Notes: generated from the sequence alone by a model not told the origin. DNA of 6,677 nt from Thermodesulfobacteriota bacterium (GCA_028275295.1 JAPWUY010000103.1:1-6677), one strand, 5' to 3'. Numbered from the stretch's first letter, positions 1 to 6,677 are shown. Translations and numbers: made by a program.

Positions 1-695
1 AGGGCCTCTTTGGTCCTGGCCTGCTCTATGGAATCCGCTTGGCTAATGGCATTCTCGAGGGTGCCAAAGCGGCAGAGGATCTCCCTGGCCTTTTTCTCCC
101 CTATGCCCGGGACTCCAGGGATGTTGTCCGATGTATCTCCCAGGAGGCCAAAGAAATCGGGCAACCTTGCCGGTTCGACTCCGTAACGCTCCGCAACTGC
201 TTTCTCGTCGTAGACCCTCTCGTACATGGTGTCCACCACCGTGACCCCGGGCCTCACGAGCTGGAGGAGATCCTTGTCCCCGGAGATGAGAACTAGCCGA
301 CACCCCTCGGCATAGAACTTCTCCACCACTGTCCCTATTATGTCATCTGCCTCGTACCCCTCCTTCTCCAGGACCGGCACCCTGAGGGCCCTGAGGATCT
401 CCATTATCCAGTGAACCTGAGGTCTCAGGTCTTCGGGCATCTCGGGCCTGTTTGCCTTGTAAAGTTCATAGATGTGATGCCTGAAGGTAGGGCCCCTTGC
501 ATCCAATACCACTGCCAGGAACTCGGGCTTGAAGTCCTTGAGCACCTTGAGGAGCATGGTGCAGAACCCGTATACGGCGTTGGTTGGCACCCCTTGGGAG
601 GTCTTCAGGTCTCGGATGGCAAAAAATGCTCTGTAGATGTAAGAGCTCCCGTCCACGAGGTAGATTACAGGCCCACCCGAGTCTTTCTCCACCAA
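1..695 (-). CDS. polA: DNA polymerase I, N-terminal 5'-3' exonuclease domain (3' end of gene outside window)
   Basis: The visible 231 codons encode the 5'-nuclease (flap endonuclease) domain that removes RNA primers and displaced flaps during Okazaki-fragment maturation and repair. Numbering from the TTG at 693-695, the family motifs appear in order: VDGSSYIYRAFFAI (14-27), GVPTNAVYGF (35-44), DARGPTFRH (65-73) with YKANRPEMPEDL (79-90), GYEADD (113-118), SGDKD (138-142) and GDTSDNIPGVPGIGEKKA (186-203), which includes the helix-hairpin-helix. Candidate metal ligands are D15, D65, E115, D117, D118, D140, D142, D187 and D190, all intact. The frame has no ATG before the domain; upstream it runs back to the TGA of the preceding gene. 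TTG (693-695) has a ribosome-binding site 6 nt away, and GTG (690-692) lies 9 nt away; either gives the N-terminal length usual for PolA. The polymerase part would lie beyond the window edge. A stand-alone 5'-exonuclease cannot be excluded, because the C-terminus is not visible. Confidence 0.93.
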   Translation of the reverse strand, partial: MVEKDSGGPVIYLVDGSSYIYRAFFAIRDLKTSQGVPTNAVYGFCTMLLKVLKDFKPEFLAVVLDARGPTFRHHIYELYKANRPEMPEDLRPQVHWIMEILRALRVPVLEKEGYEADDIIGTVVEKFYAEGCRLVLISGDKDLLQLVRPGVTVVDTMYERVYDEKAVAERYGVEPARLPDFFGLLGDTSDNIPGVPGIGEKKAREILCRFGTLENAISQADSIEQARTKEA

Positions 696-701
696 TCGTC
701 T

Positions 702-708
702 CTCCCTT
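702..708 (-). promoter_or_regulatory. Ribosome-binding site of polA
   Basis: The minus strand reads AAGGGAG here, 6 nt before the TTG (693-695) and 9 nt before the GTG (690-692). It decides the start region, because this frame offers no ATG. It lies within the 42-nt gap after the ahbA-type gene, so polA can be translated from the same messenger. Confidence 0.6.
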
Positions 709-737
709 AGGACAGGGCCGATCCTTTCAGGCCGGCC

Positions 738-1193
738 TCAAAGCTCGAACTTCACCTTTATCTTGAAGGTCCTGCGGGCTGGAAGGCTCACTATCTCCTC
801 TATCCCTGCCCTCTCGGCCATCCCCCTCAAAGTTTCCTCGACCTTCTCCTCGCTCTCTCCTATGAAGGTGAACCATACATTGTAGTCGTGGTTCCTCTGG
901 TAGTTGTGGGTCACCCCTGGATGGGAGTTTATCACCTCGTTGAACCTCTCCAGTCTCTCGGGGGGAACCTTGGCCGCACACAGGGTGCTGAAGAATCCCA
1001 GCTTCCTCGAATCGAAACTACCTCCTATCCTCCTTATTATCCCGCTCTCCTTGAGGGCCCGGATCCTCCTTAGCACCTCCTCCTCCGAGATGTTGAGCTT
1101 GAGGGCCAGCTCCTGAAATGGCCTGGGACTCAGAGGAAAATCCGTCTGGATGATATTGAGGAGCTTCCTGTCAGTCTCATCCACTCTGGACAT
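738..1193 (-). CDS. ahbA: Siroheme decarboxylase subunit, AhbA type (Lrp/AsnC-like fold)
   Basis: This 151-residue protein belongs to the AhbA/AhbB (NirDLGH) family, which has the fold of Lrp/AsnC regulators but acts as an enzyme. It decarboxylates the acetate groups on C12 and C18 of siroheme to give 12,18-didecarboxysiroheme in the cytoplasm. Residues 1-60 form the helix-turn-helix-like part (DETDRKLLNIIQTDFP, then RIRALKESGIIRRIGG). Residues 67-150 form the ligand domain with STLCAAKVP (69-77) and the signature PGVTHNYQRNHDYNVWFTFIG (92-112). The THNY-x3-H-x-YNVWF form fits AhbA or NirL/H; the B type, as I recall it, has a VSHCY...YNLYTMIHG-like motif, so I call A, with less certainty on A versus B. 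The start is the ATG at 1191-1193. An in-frame upstream start would run back into ahbD and add residues that look unlike the family. The gene begins 4 nt after ahbD ends, behind GAGG (1204-1207). No B subunit lies beside it. Confidence 0.85.
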   Translation of the reverse strand: MSRVDETDRKLLNIIQTDFPLSPRPFQELALKLNISEEEVLRRIRALKESGIIRRIGGSFDSRKLGFFSTLCAAKVPPERLERFNEVINSHPGVTHNYQRNHDYNVWFTFIGESEEKVEETLRGMAERAGIEEIVSLPARRTFKIKVKFEL

Positions 1194-1197
1194 GGCT

Positions 1198-2256
1198 CTA
1201 GATCCTCGAAGGCAGGTAAGTGCACAGGGGCTCTTCCGAGAGATAGTCTCCCGTTTGCTCGTAAGCCCTGGCCCTGCATCCACCACAGACTCTCCTGAAC
1301 TCGCATCTGCCGCACTTTCCCTTGTACTCCTCGAGGTTCCTCAGTCTCCTGAATACCTCGGATGAGGACCAGATTCGCGAAAGGGGGCTTTGCCTCACAT
1401 TGCCGCAACTCACCTCCAAGTAGCCGCAGGGCTGAACCTCTCCTCTGTGGGATATGAAGCAGAAGCCCCAGCCCGCAAGGCATCCCCTCGTGACCGAGTC
1501 GAGACTCGGGTGGGGGGATGGCCTTTCCGCGGATCTTCCCCTCTGCCTGGCGATCCTCTGGTACTGGGGCGCGCAGGTCGCCTTCAGTTGAATGGGAACC
1601 CTCCCCTCCTGTTCATGGAACCACTCGAGGGTCTCCTCGTAGCGCTCTGCTGAGAGGCCTTGGGATCCCACATCCTTTCCCCTTCCCACGGGAACGAGCA
1701 AGAATATGTGATGGGCAACGGCACCGAGTGAAACCGCAAGCTCCAAGATGGCAGGGATTTCTCCTAGATTCACTGGGGTCACAGTGGTGTTTATCTGGAA
1801 GGGAAGCCCGGATTCTCTCGCTGCCATTATCCCGGCCATGGCCCCACGAAAGGCACCTGGAACCTTTCTGAAGGAATCGTGGGTCTCCTCCTTTGCTCCA
1901 TCCAGACTTATACTCACCCTCTGGATCCCAGCTTCTTTCAGCTCCAAGGCCCTCTTTGGGGTCAGGAGGGTGCCATTGGGGGCCATGACCATCCTGAGGC
2001 CCAGCTCGCTTCCCCTCCTTGCCAGATCCACCACGTCTTGCCGCAAGAGAGGCTCCCCGCCTGTCAATATGACCACTGGACTGCCCATGGAGGCCAGATC
2101 CTCGAGAACCGCCATTGCCTCTTGGGTCGAGAGCTCCCCCTCGTACGGCCCGCGCTCAGCTGAAGCTCGGCAATGCACGCAGTTGAGGTTGCAACTTCTC
2201 GTGACCTCCCAAGCCACCATCCTGAGGGGCGGCACCCGAAACTCCTGGGACATCAT
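1198..2256 (-). CDS. ahbD: Heme b synthase, radical SAM protein AhbD (Fe-coproporphyrin III decarboxylase)
   Basis: AhbD catalyses the last step of the siroheme-dependent route: oxidative decarboxylation of the two propionates of Fe-coproporphyrin III to vinyls, giving heme b. The 352-residue protein has the radical SAM cluster motif CNLNCVHC (Cys22, Cys26, Cys29), TGGEP (65-69) for SAM binding, and SISLDG (115-120). The C-terminal half is rich in cysteine, as expected for an auxiliary iron-sulfur cluster region: Cys228 in ATCAP, Cys259, Cys266, Cys277, Cys284, then [13 protein letters not shown] (Cys315, 318, 324, 327) and Cys345. The TCAP motif and the [22 protein letters not shown] tail region are what separate it from AhbC and NirJ. 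The start is a double ATG. The ribosome-binding site GGGAGG (2260-2265) is 3 nt from the first ATG and 6 nt from the second (2251-2253), so a 351-residue product starting at the second is equally likely. The start overlaps the hemB stop. Residue 231 is Gln where I recall His in relatives. Confidence 0.9.
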   Translation of the reverse strand: MMSQEFRVPPLRMVAWEVTRSCNLNCVHCRASAERGPYEGELSTQEAMAVLEDLASMGSPVVILTGGEPLLRQDVVDLARRGSELGLRMVMAPNGTLLTPKRALELKEAGIQRVSISLDGAKEETHDSFRKVPGAFRGAMAGIMAARESGLPFQINTTVTPVNLGEIPAILELAVSLGAVAHHIFLLVPVGRGKDVGSQGLSAERYEETLEWFHEQEGRVPIQLKATCAPQYQRIARQRGRSAERPSPHPSLDSVTRGCLAGWGFCFISHRGEVQPCGYLEVSCGNVRQSPLSRIWSSSEVFRRLRNLEEYKGKCGRCEFRRVCGGCRARAYEQTGDYLSEEPLCTYLPSRI

Positions 2257-3230
2257 CCCCCTCCCAATATCCGGGCCACTTCGAGGGCAGCATAGGTCAG
2301 GACAAAGTCAGCTCCAGCCCTTCTTATGGCAATGAGACACTCCATCATCGCCCTGTTTCCATCCACCCAACCCAGCCGGTCCGCAGCCTTTATCATGGCG
2401 AACTCTCCACTTACCTGGTACGCGGCTACGGGGTAGAAGAATTCCTCTTTTACCCGCGCTATCACATCGAGATAGGGCATTGCTGGCTTCACCATGACGA
2501 TATCTGCCCCTTCCTCGATGTCCATGGCCACCTCCCTCAAGGCCTCCCTCCAGTTGGGCGGGTCCATCTGGTAGGACTTTCTGTCCCCGAACTTGGGGGC
2601 TGAGTCCGCAGCCTCCCTGAAAGGACCGTAGAAGGCGGAACAGTACTTGGCAGCGTAGGAGAGTATGCTCACATCCGAAAACCCCTCCTCATCGAGAGCC
2701 CTCCTTATGGCTCCAACCCTCCCATCCATCATGTCCGAGGGTGCGACCACATCCGCCCCAGCCCTTGCCTGGGAAACCGCTGTCCTCGCCAGGAGTTCGA
2801 GGGTCGCGTCGTTGTCCACGGTCTCGCCCTTCAACACTCCACAGTGGCCGTGGTCCGTGTACTCGCACAGGCACACATCCGTTATGACTACGAGGTCCGG
2901 GACCGAGTTCTTCAGCTCCTTTATGGCCCTCTGGATGATTCCATCGGGATCGTAGGCCTCCGAGCCCAAAGGGTCTTTCCTGCTGGGAATCCCGAAGAGT
3001 ATCACTCCCAGAATTCCCAGGGATTTTGCCTCCCTCGCCACATCCGGGAGCTTGTCAACGGAGAGGTGAAACTGCCCTGGCAAGGAGGGGATCTCCCTCC
3101 TTATGCCATTTCCCGGGACTACAAAGAGCGGATAGACCAGGTGACGGGGAGAGAGATCGGTCTCCTGCACGAGCCTTCTCAAGGGCTCGTTTCTCCTGAG
3201 CCTTCTCGGCCTGTATTGGGGATATCTCAT
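2253..3230 (-). CDS. hemB: Delta-aminolevulinic acid dehydratase (porphobilinogen synthase)
   Basis: HemB condenses two molecules of 5-aminolevulinate into porphobilinogen, the first pyrrole of all tetrapyrroles. The 325-residue length is typical. The N-terminal arm ([18 protein letters not shown], 8-24) precedes the TIM barrel. The two Schiff-base lysines are visible: Lys195 in [15 protein letters not shown] and Lys248 in [11 protein letters not shown]. The metal motif [14 protein letters not shown] supplies Cys120, Cys122 and Cys130, so this is the zinc-dependent class rather than the aspartate-rich magnesium-only class. The start ATG overlaps the ahbC stop in an ATGA, and a good ribosome-binding site GGGAGGT lies at 3240-3246, 9 nt upstream and inside the ahbC 3' end. 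The stop overlaps the ahbD start. It is an early-pathway enzyme encoded between two late-pathway enzymes, which suggests tight co-expression with them. The assignment is secure. Confidence 0.97.
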   Translation of the reverse strand: MRYPQYRPRRLRRNEPLRRLVQETDLSPRHLVYPLFVVPGNGIRREIPSLPGQFHLSVDKLPDVAREAKSLGILGVILFGIPSRKDPLGSEAYDPDGIIQRAIKELKNSVPDLVVITDVCLCEYTDHGHCGVLKGETVDNDATLELLARTAVSQARAGADVVAPSDMMDGRVGAIRRALDEEGFSDVSILSYAAKYCSAFYGPFREAADSAPKFGDRKSYQMDPPNWREALREVAMDIEEGADIVMVKPAMPYLDVIARVKEEFFYPVAAYQVSGEFAMIKAADRLGWVDGNRAMMECLIAIRRAGADFVLTYAALEVARILGGG

Positions 3231-4432
3231 GGTAAATGGACCTCCCGGCTATGAGGAGATATCTCCTCGTCAGTGAGATAGCAGGCTGGGTCAGGGGCCC
3301 AGATATCCCCTGTCATGGCCTCTGCCCTGACCCTGAAGTTTCCCCCGCAAATGTCCAACCACCGACACGTGGCACACCTTCCCTTCACATGCTTCTTCTT
3401 CTCTTTCAGAGCAGCCATGAGGGGGTCGCTAGTGTCAGTCCAGATGGAACTGAATGGTCTCCTCCTCACGTTCCCGAAGCTCCTGTGTCTCCAGAACTGA
3501 TCCGCATGGACCTCCCCATCCCAGCTCACGCAACCAATTCCCGCCCCGGAACTGTTCCCCTCGTTCATCCTGAGGAGCTCCAGGACCTCAGCAGCCCTCT
3601 TGGGGTCCTCCCGCAAGAGCCTGAGATACACGTATGGACCGTCGGCATGATTGTCCACTGTGAGGACCTCCACCTTGAGACCCCTTGCGTGGATCTCCTT
3701 GGTCCTGTCCATTATCAAGTCAACGGTGCGGCGGGTCTCCTCGTGGCTCAAGTCCTGGTCCATGAGCTCCGAGCCCCTGCCCGAGTAAACCAGATGGTAA
3801 AAACACACCCGTGGGATCCTCTCCCTCTCCACAAGGTCGAATATCCTCGGTATCTCGCCAAAATTCCTCTTGTGGATAGTGAAACGAAGGCCCACCTTGA
3901 GACCCTCGTCCTGACAGTTTTTCACTGCCCTCATGGCCCCATCGAAGGCTCCCCTCACTCCCCTGAAGGCATCGTGCCTCTCCTCCAGGCCATCCAGGCT
4001 TATCCCCACGTAAGAGAGGCCTATGGAGGCCAGTCTCTTGGCCATCTCCCGGGTGATCAGAGTTCCATTGGTCGAGAGGACCACCCTCATTCCCAGCTCC
4101 CTGGCCCTCTCAGCCAGCTCGAGGAGATCCTTCCTCATCAAGGGCTCCCCGCCCGAAAACAGGACCACAGGGCATCCGAACTGAGCGAGGTCCTCGAGGA
4201 GGGCCATGCCCTCCTGGGTGGTGAGCTCGTCTGCGGCCCTCCTGTGATCCGAACCCGAATAACAGTGTTGACATCTCAGATTGCACTGTTTCGTGACATT
4301 CCACACCACAACAGGCTTTTTGTCCTGGGAGAACTGGAGGAGATGAGAGGGCAGGCTCTTGGAAGCCCTGCCATATCTCAGAGGATCCGATGGTTCGACG
4401 GTTCCACAGTAAAGTTTCGATATCCCAATCAC
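3227..4432 (-). CDS. ahbC: 12,18-didecarboxysiroheme deacetylase, radical SAM protein AhbC
   Basis: AhbC removes the acetate side chains at C2 and C7 of 12,18-didecarboxysiroheme to give Fe-coproporphyrin III. The 401-residue protein begins with a family-typical N-terminal stretch ([20 protein letters not shown], 2-21). The radical SAM core follows: CNLRCQHC (Cys50, Cys54, Cys57), SGGEP (93-97), LSTNGTL (119-125) and GISLDG (143-148). [12 protein letters not shown] (258-269) marks the AhbC branch. The C-terminal SPASM/twitch-like region carries Cys301 ([10 protein letters not shown]), Cys353, Cys356, Cys362 ([14 protein letters not shown]) and Cys384, enough for one auxiliary cluster. The start is a GTG that overlaps the preceding stop as GTGA, with AGAGGGGA (4441-4448) 8 nt upstream; the N-terminal family motif begins at this codon, which supports the choice. 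The related heme d1 protein NirJ is the main alternative, but the N-terminal stretch and the neighbouring ahbD and ahbA argue for AhbC. Confidence 0.92.
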   Translation of the reverse strand: MIGISKLYCGTVEPSDPLRYGRASKSLPSHLLQFSQDKKPVVVWNVTKQCNLRCQHCYSGSDHRRAADELTTQEGMALLEDLAQFGCPVVLFSGGEPLMRKDLLELAERARELGMRVVLSTNGTLITREMAKRLASIGLSYVGISLDGLEERHDAFRGVRGAFDGAMRAVKNCQDEGLKVGLRFTIHKRNFGEIPRIFDLVERERIPRVCFYHLVYSGRGSELMDQDLSHEETRRTVDLIMDRTKEIHARGLKVEVLTVDNHADGPYVYLRLLREDPKRAAEVLELLRMNEGNSSGAGIGCVSWDGEVHADQFWRHRSFGNVRRRPFSSIWTDTSDPLMAALKEKKKHVKGRCATCRWLDICGGNFRVRAEAMTGDIWAPDPACYLTDEEISPHSREVHLP

Positions 4433-5967
4433 TCGTTTCTTCCCCTCTGCTCGTAATAGCGAGTTATCGCATGGACCAAGCCTTGGACGGTATAGGTCTC
4501 AGCAACTATCTGGGGCTCTACTCCGTACCTCCGGACAGTGTTCGCGGTCACTGGCCCAATGCACGCCACGGTCACGCCTTCGAGGAGTCGAGGGAGATCC
4601 TCGGCCCCGGACATCTCGGCGAAGTTGACGACTGTGGATGAGCTCGTGAAAGTGACGAGATCTATTCCCTCTTGGAGGGCAGAAGCGAGCCTGTGGCTTG
4701 AGCCATCAGGGGTCCTTGTCCTGTAGGCCGCAACGACCTCCACTTCGCCTCCCATTTCCCTGAGGGCATCTGGAAGAACCTCCCTGGCCTTCTCGGCCCG
4801 TATCAAAAGAAAACGGCTCCCTCTGACCTCTTCCTCCTTGAAAGCCCCGGCCAGAGCCTCTGCCACGAACTCATCGGGGACCCTGTCTGCCCTGAGGCCC
4901 AATTCCCTGAGGGCCTGAGCCGTGCTGGCTCCTATGGCAGCCACTTTCACCCCATTTAGGGCTCTCGCGTCCTTTCCCCTCTCCCAAAGCCTGGATCCGA
5001 AGATCCTCACCCCATTTTCGCTCGTGAAGATTATCCAGTCATAATTCCCCAGGCGATCTATGGCCCTGTCCATTTGGTCCCAGTCCCTTGGGGGCACGAT
5101 CTCTATGGTGGGAACCTCGACCACGATGGCCCCGAGCTCCTTGAGGAGAGAGGAAAGCTTGCTCGCCTGTCTCCTCGTGCGGGTGACCAGGACTCTCAAT
5201 CCCAAAAGGGGTTTTCTCTCGAACCAATTGATCTTTTCCCTTACTCTCACCACCTCGCCCACAACGAGAACAGCCGGGGCGCTTATACCCTTCTCGGAAA
5301 CCTTCTCCACGATGTTCGAGAGGTCTCCGACAACCACCTTCTGCTTGGGCAGAGTTCCCCACTGGATCACAGCGCAAGGAGTCTCTGGATCGAGGCCGTT
5401 TGAGGCAAGAAGGGAGCATATCTGGCCGAGATTCTTCATCCCCATGAGGAAGACCAGGGTGTCGGTTGCCCCGGCTATTTTCTCCCACCTCAAAGAGGAG
5501 CCACCCTTGGTTGGGTCCTCGTGGCCGGTTATGAAAGCCACCGAGGAGGACATCCGCCTGTGGGTCACGGGAATCCCAGCATATGCTGGTGCCGCTATGG
5601 CAGAGGTCACCCCAGGCACCACCTCGAAGGCCACACCCTCCCTGGCCAGGTGCTCAGCCTCCTCTCCTCCCCTTCCGAACACGAAGGGATCCCCCCCTTT
5701 GAGCCTCACAACCACCTTTCCCTCCCTCGCTTTATCCACGAGGAGGGAATTTATCTCCTCCTGGGACATGGTGTGGGAGCTTGCCTCCTTTCCCACATAG
5801 ATCAACTCGCAAGTGGGCGAGCAATATTGGAGAAGGGAAGGATCGACCAGATGGTCGTATACCAACACCTCTGCTCCCTTGAGGAGTTCCAGTCCTCTGC
5901 AAGTCATGAGCCCAGGATCTCCGGGCCCAGCCCCGACGAGGAAGACCTTTCCTGGATTCGATTTCAT
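4429..5967 (-). CDS. cobA-hemD: Fused uroporphyrinogen-III C-methyltransferase / uroporphyrinogen-III synthase (CobA-HemD)
   Basis: This 512-residue bifunctional protein closes hydroxymethylbilane to uroporphyrinogen III (HemD half) and methylates it at C2 and C7 with SAM to precorrin-2 (CobA/SUMT half). Residues 1 to about 248 are the methyltransferase: [12 protein letters not shown] (11-22), [17 protein letters not shown] (87-103), [21 protein letters not shown] (117-137) and VFLMGM (172-177). A short linker (about 249-256) leads to the HemD domain: RVLVTR (258-263), IIFTSENGV (312-320), [11 protein letters not shown] (343-353), [13 protein letters not shown] (387-399), [12 protein letters not shown] (438-449) and [15 protein letters not shown] (468-482). 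The ATG at 5965-5967 is the only possible start: a TAG lies four codons upstream in frame. The nearest purine-rich site, GAGGG (5970-5974), is unusually close, 2 nt before the ATG. The gene follows hemC by 38 nt and its TGA overlaps the ahbC GTG. Coupling the two activities in one chain channels flux into siroheme. Confidence 0.95.
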   Translation of the reverse strand: MKSNPGKVFLVGAGPGDPGLMTCRGLELLKGAEVLVYDHLVDPSLLQYCSPTCELIYVGKEASSHTMSQEEINSLLVDKAREGKVVVRLKGGDPFVFGRGGEEAEHLAREGVAFEVVPGVTSAIAAPAYAGIPVTHRRMSSSVAFITGHEDPTKGGSSLRWEKIAGATDTLVFLMGMKNLGQICSLLASNGLDPETPCAVIQWGTLPKQKVVVGDLSNIVEKVSEKGISAPAVLVVGEVVRVREKINWFERKPLLGLRVLVTRTRRQASKLSSLLKELGAIVVEVPTIEIVPPRDWDQMDRAIDRLGNYDWIIFTSENGVRIFGSRLWERGKDARALNGVKVAAIGASTAQALRELGLRADRVPDEFVAEALAGAFKEEEVRGSRFLLIRAEKAREVLPDALREMGGEVEVVAAYRTRTPDGSSHRLASALQEGIDLVTFTSSSTVVNFAEMSGAEDLPRLLEGVTVACIGPVTANTVRRYGVEPQIVAETYTVQGLVHAITRYYEQRGRNE

Positions 5968-5979
5968 GACCCTCTTCTA

Positions 5980-6009
5980 AGTATAGCGGCCAGGGATCTC
6001 CCGGATCAA
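5980..6009 (-). promoter_or_regulatory. Possible weak sigma-70-like promoter before cobA-hemD
   Basis: On the minus strand TTGATC (6004-6009) and TATACT (5980-5985) are separated by 18 nt, resembling -35 and -10 boxes (4 of 6 and 5 of 6 matches to the consensus). The -35-like box overlaps the hemC stop codon. The -10-like box ends only 12 nt before the cobA-hemD ATG, so a transcript from it would have almost no leader and would lose part of the ribosome-binding site. A chance match is quite possible. Confidence 0.2.
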
Positions 6010-6677
6010 TTGGTCCTGAGCGCTCTGAGAATTTCGCGAGCTCCTTTATCGAGTAGACTCCTTGCAACTTGTCTTCCCAGGGCCTCGGGCTCGGAGCTCG
6101 CCCCAGCCCGGGTGATCCTGAAGAGCTCCTTTCCCTCTGGATCGGCTACCATGGCAGACATCTCGAGACCCTCTCCTGAAAAACTGGCTATGGCCCCGGC
6201 TGGCACCTGGCACCCAGCCTGAAGCTCCTCCAGGAAGGCCCTCTCTGCCCTGATGCAGGCTCGAGTCGCCGGATCCTCGATGGACCTCACGATAGCCTCC
6301 ACCTCGGGGTCTCCTTCCCTTACCTCTATGGCCAAGGCCCCCTGGCCCGCAGCCGGAATCATTCGGTCGGTATCGAGGATCTCCGTCACCTTTTCCATGA
6401 GTCCCATCCTCTTTATCCCTGCCAGGGCCAAGACAATGGCCTCTATTCCCGAATCCCCAGCGAGGAGCTTTCTCAGCCTTGTATCCACATTCCCCCTCAG
6501 GTCCACCACGGCTAGGTCGGGCCTCATGTGTCTTATCTGGGACTTTCTCCTGAGACTGCTCGTTGCGATCACTTCCCCTTCCCCGAGCTGAGAAAGTCTC
6601 CTTCCATCCTTTGTGATGAGGGCATCTCTGGGATCTTCCCTTTCGGGAACAGCCCCTATCTTCAATCCCCTGGGGAG
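6006..6677 (-). CDS. hemC: Porphobilinogen deaminase (hydroxymethylbilane synthase), 3' part; 5' end outside window
   Basis: HemC joins four porphobilinogen units into hydroxymethylbilane on a covalently bound dipyrromethane cofactor. The frame is open to the window edge; 223 residues are visible, and comparison with the roughly 310-residue family suggests that about the first 90 are missing. Visible motifs, numbered from the edge, are EREDPRDA (12-19), ATSSLRRKSQ (38-47), LRGNVDTRL (60-68), LALAGIKRMGL (83-93), IPAAGQGALAIE (107-118) and the cofactor-attachment motif GCQVPAG, with its cysteine at residue 156 (codon at 6210-6212). The C-terminal domain follows and ends in the usual alpha/beta region. 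No start codon can be chosen: the TTG at 6663-6665 falls inside the conserved domain. The stop lies 38 nt before cobA-hemD, whose HemD half uses the unstable product of this enzyme. Confidence 0.96.
   Translation of the reverse strand, partial: LPRGLKIGAVPEREDPRDALITKDGRRLSQLGEGEVIATSSLRRKSQIRHMRPDLAVVDLRGNVDTRLRKLLAGDSGIEAIVLALAGIKRMGLMEKVTEILDTDRMIPAAGQGALAIEVREGDPEVEAIVRSIEDPATRACIRAERAFLEELQAGCQVPAGAIASFSGEGLEMSAMVADPEGKELFRITRAGASSEPEALGRQVARSLLDKGAREILRALRTN

Noticed and set aside
43..303. A short minus-strand frame inside polA.
   Set aside because: It is a different frame from the one holding all the 5'-nuclease motifs, and is basic and low in complexity.
716..737. GGCCG/CGGCC inverted repeat between ahbA and polA, as a terminator.
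   Set aside because: The stem is only 5 bp with a 12-nt loop and is not followed by a T-run on the coding strand.
738..1193. An Lrp/AsnC transcription regulator.
   Set aside because: The fold is shared, but the THNYQRNHDYNVWF signature and the position after ahbD fit siroheme decarboxylase. The regulator family lacks this motif.
1194..1286. A longer start for the ahbA-type gene, adding 31 residues.
   Set aside because: The extension lies inside the ahbD coding sequence in another frame and does not resemble the family; the ATG at 1191-1193 gives the expected N-terminus of about 150-residue subunits.
1748..2335. A 195-codon open frame on the plus strand, antisense to ahbD and the hemB 3' end.
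   Set aside because: It crosses the boundary of two well-supported minus-strand genes and has no family signature.
3227..4432. Heme d1 biosynthesis protein NirJ.
   Set aside because: The N-terminal [15 protein letters not shown] stretch and the partners ahbD and hemB indicate AhbC; no nirS, nirF or other d1 genes are in the window.
3236..4456. A 406-codon open frame on the plus strand, antisense to ahbC.
   Set aside because: It mirrors almost exactly the ahbC frame, has no recognisable domain and a composition rich in Pro, His and Leu. AhbC on the other strand has clear motifs throughout.
5060..5800. A 246-codon open frame on the plus strand, antisense to cobA-hemD.
   Set aside because: No recognisable motifs; low-complexity Ser/Thr-rich composition typical of an antisense shadow in GC-rich DNA.

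Overview
The window carries one continuous run of seven genes, all on the minus strand, so it is read from the right edge to the left. In transcription order they are hemC (3' part only), a cobA-hemD fusion, ahbC, hemB, ahbD, an ahbA-type siroheme decarboxylase subunit, and the start of polA. Together they form a compact operon for the siroheme-dependent (alternative) heme b pathway, followed by a DNA polymerase I gene. Almost no sequence is noncoding: the junctions are 38 nt, a 4-nt overlap, a 4-nt overlap, a 1- to 4-nt overlap, 4 nt and 42 nt. There is no RNA gene, mobile element, CRISPR array or repeat that I can support.

The pathway logic is clear. HemB makes porphobilinogen. HemC makes hydroxymethylbilane. 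The HemD half of the fusion makes uroporphyrinogen III, and the CobA half methylates it to precorrin-2. Precorrin-2 must then be oxidised and chelated with iron to give siroheme; no gene for those steps is in the window. AhbA, normally with AhbB, decarboxylates siroheme to 12,18-didecarboxysiroheme. AhbC removes the two acetate side chains to give Fe-coproporphyrin III, and AhbD converts the two propionates to vinyls to give heme b. There is no hemE, hemF/N, hemG/Y or hemH, so this is not the protoporphyrin route.

The organism is probably an anaerobic bacterium. The Ahb route is known from sulfate-reducing bacteria and from archaea. The bacterial-type PolA 5'-nuclease domain and the CobA-HemD fusion point to a bacterium, most plausibly a Desulfobacterota-like lineage. 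DNA is GC-rich. In the polA fragment 12 of 16 arginine codons are AGG or AGA and 5 of 14 isoleucine codons are ATA; such bias is often seen in thermophiles and some anaerobes, but it does not fix the taxonomy.

I see no new system here. The points worth a second look are the lone AhbA-type subunit with no AhbB partner beside it, hemB placed between two paralogous radical SAM genes with start/stop overlaps, a possible substitution in an AhbD motif, and the coupling of heme genes to polA.
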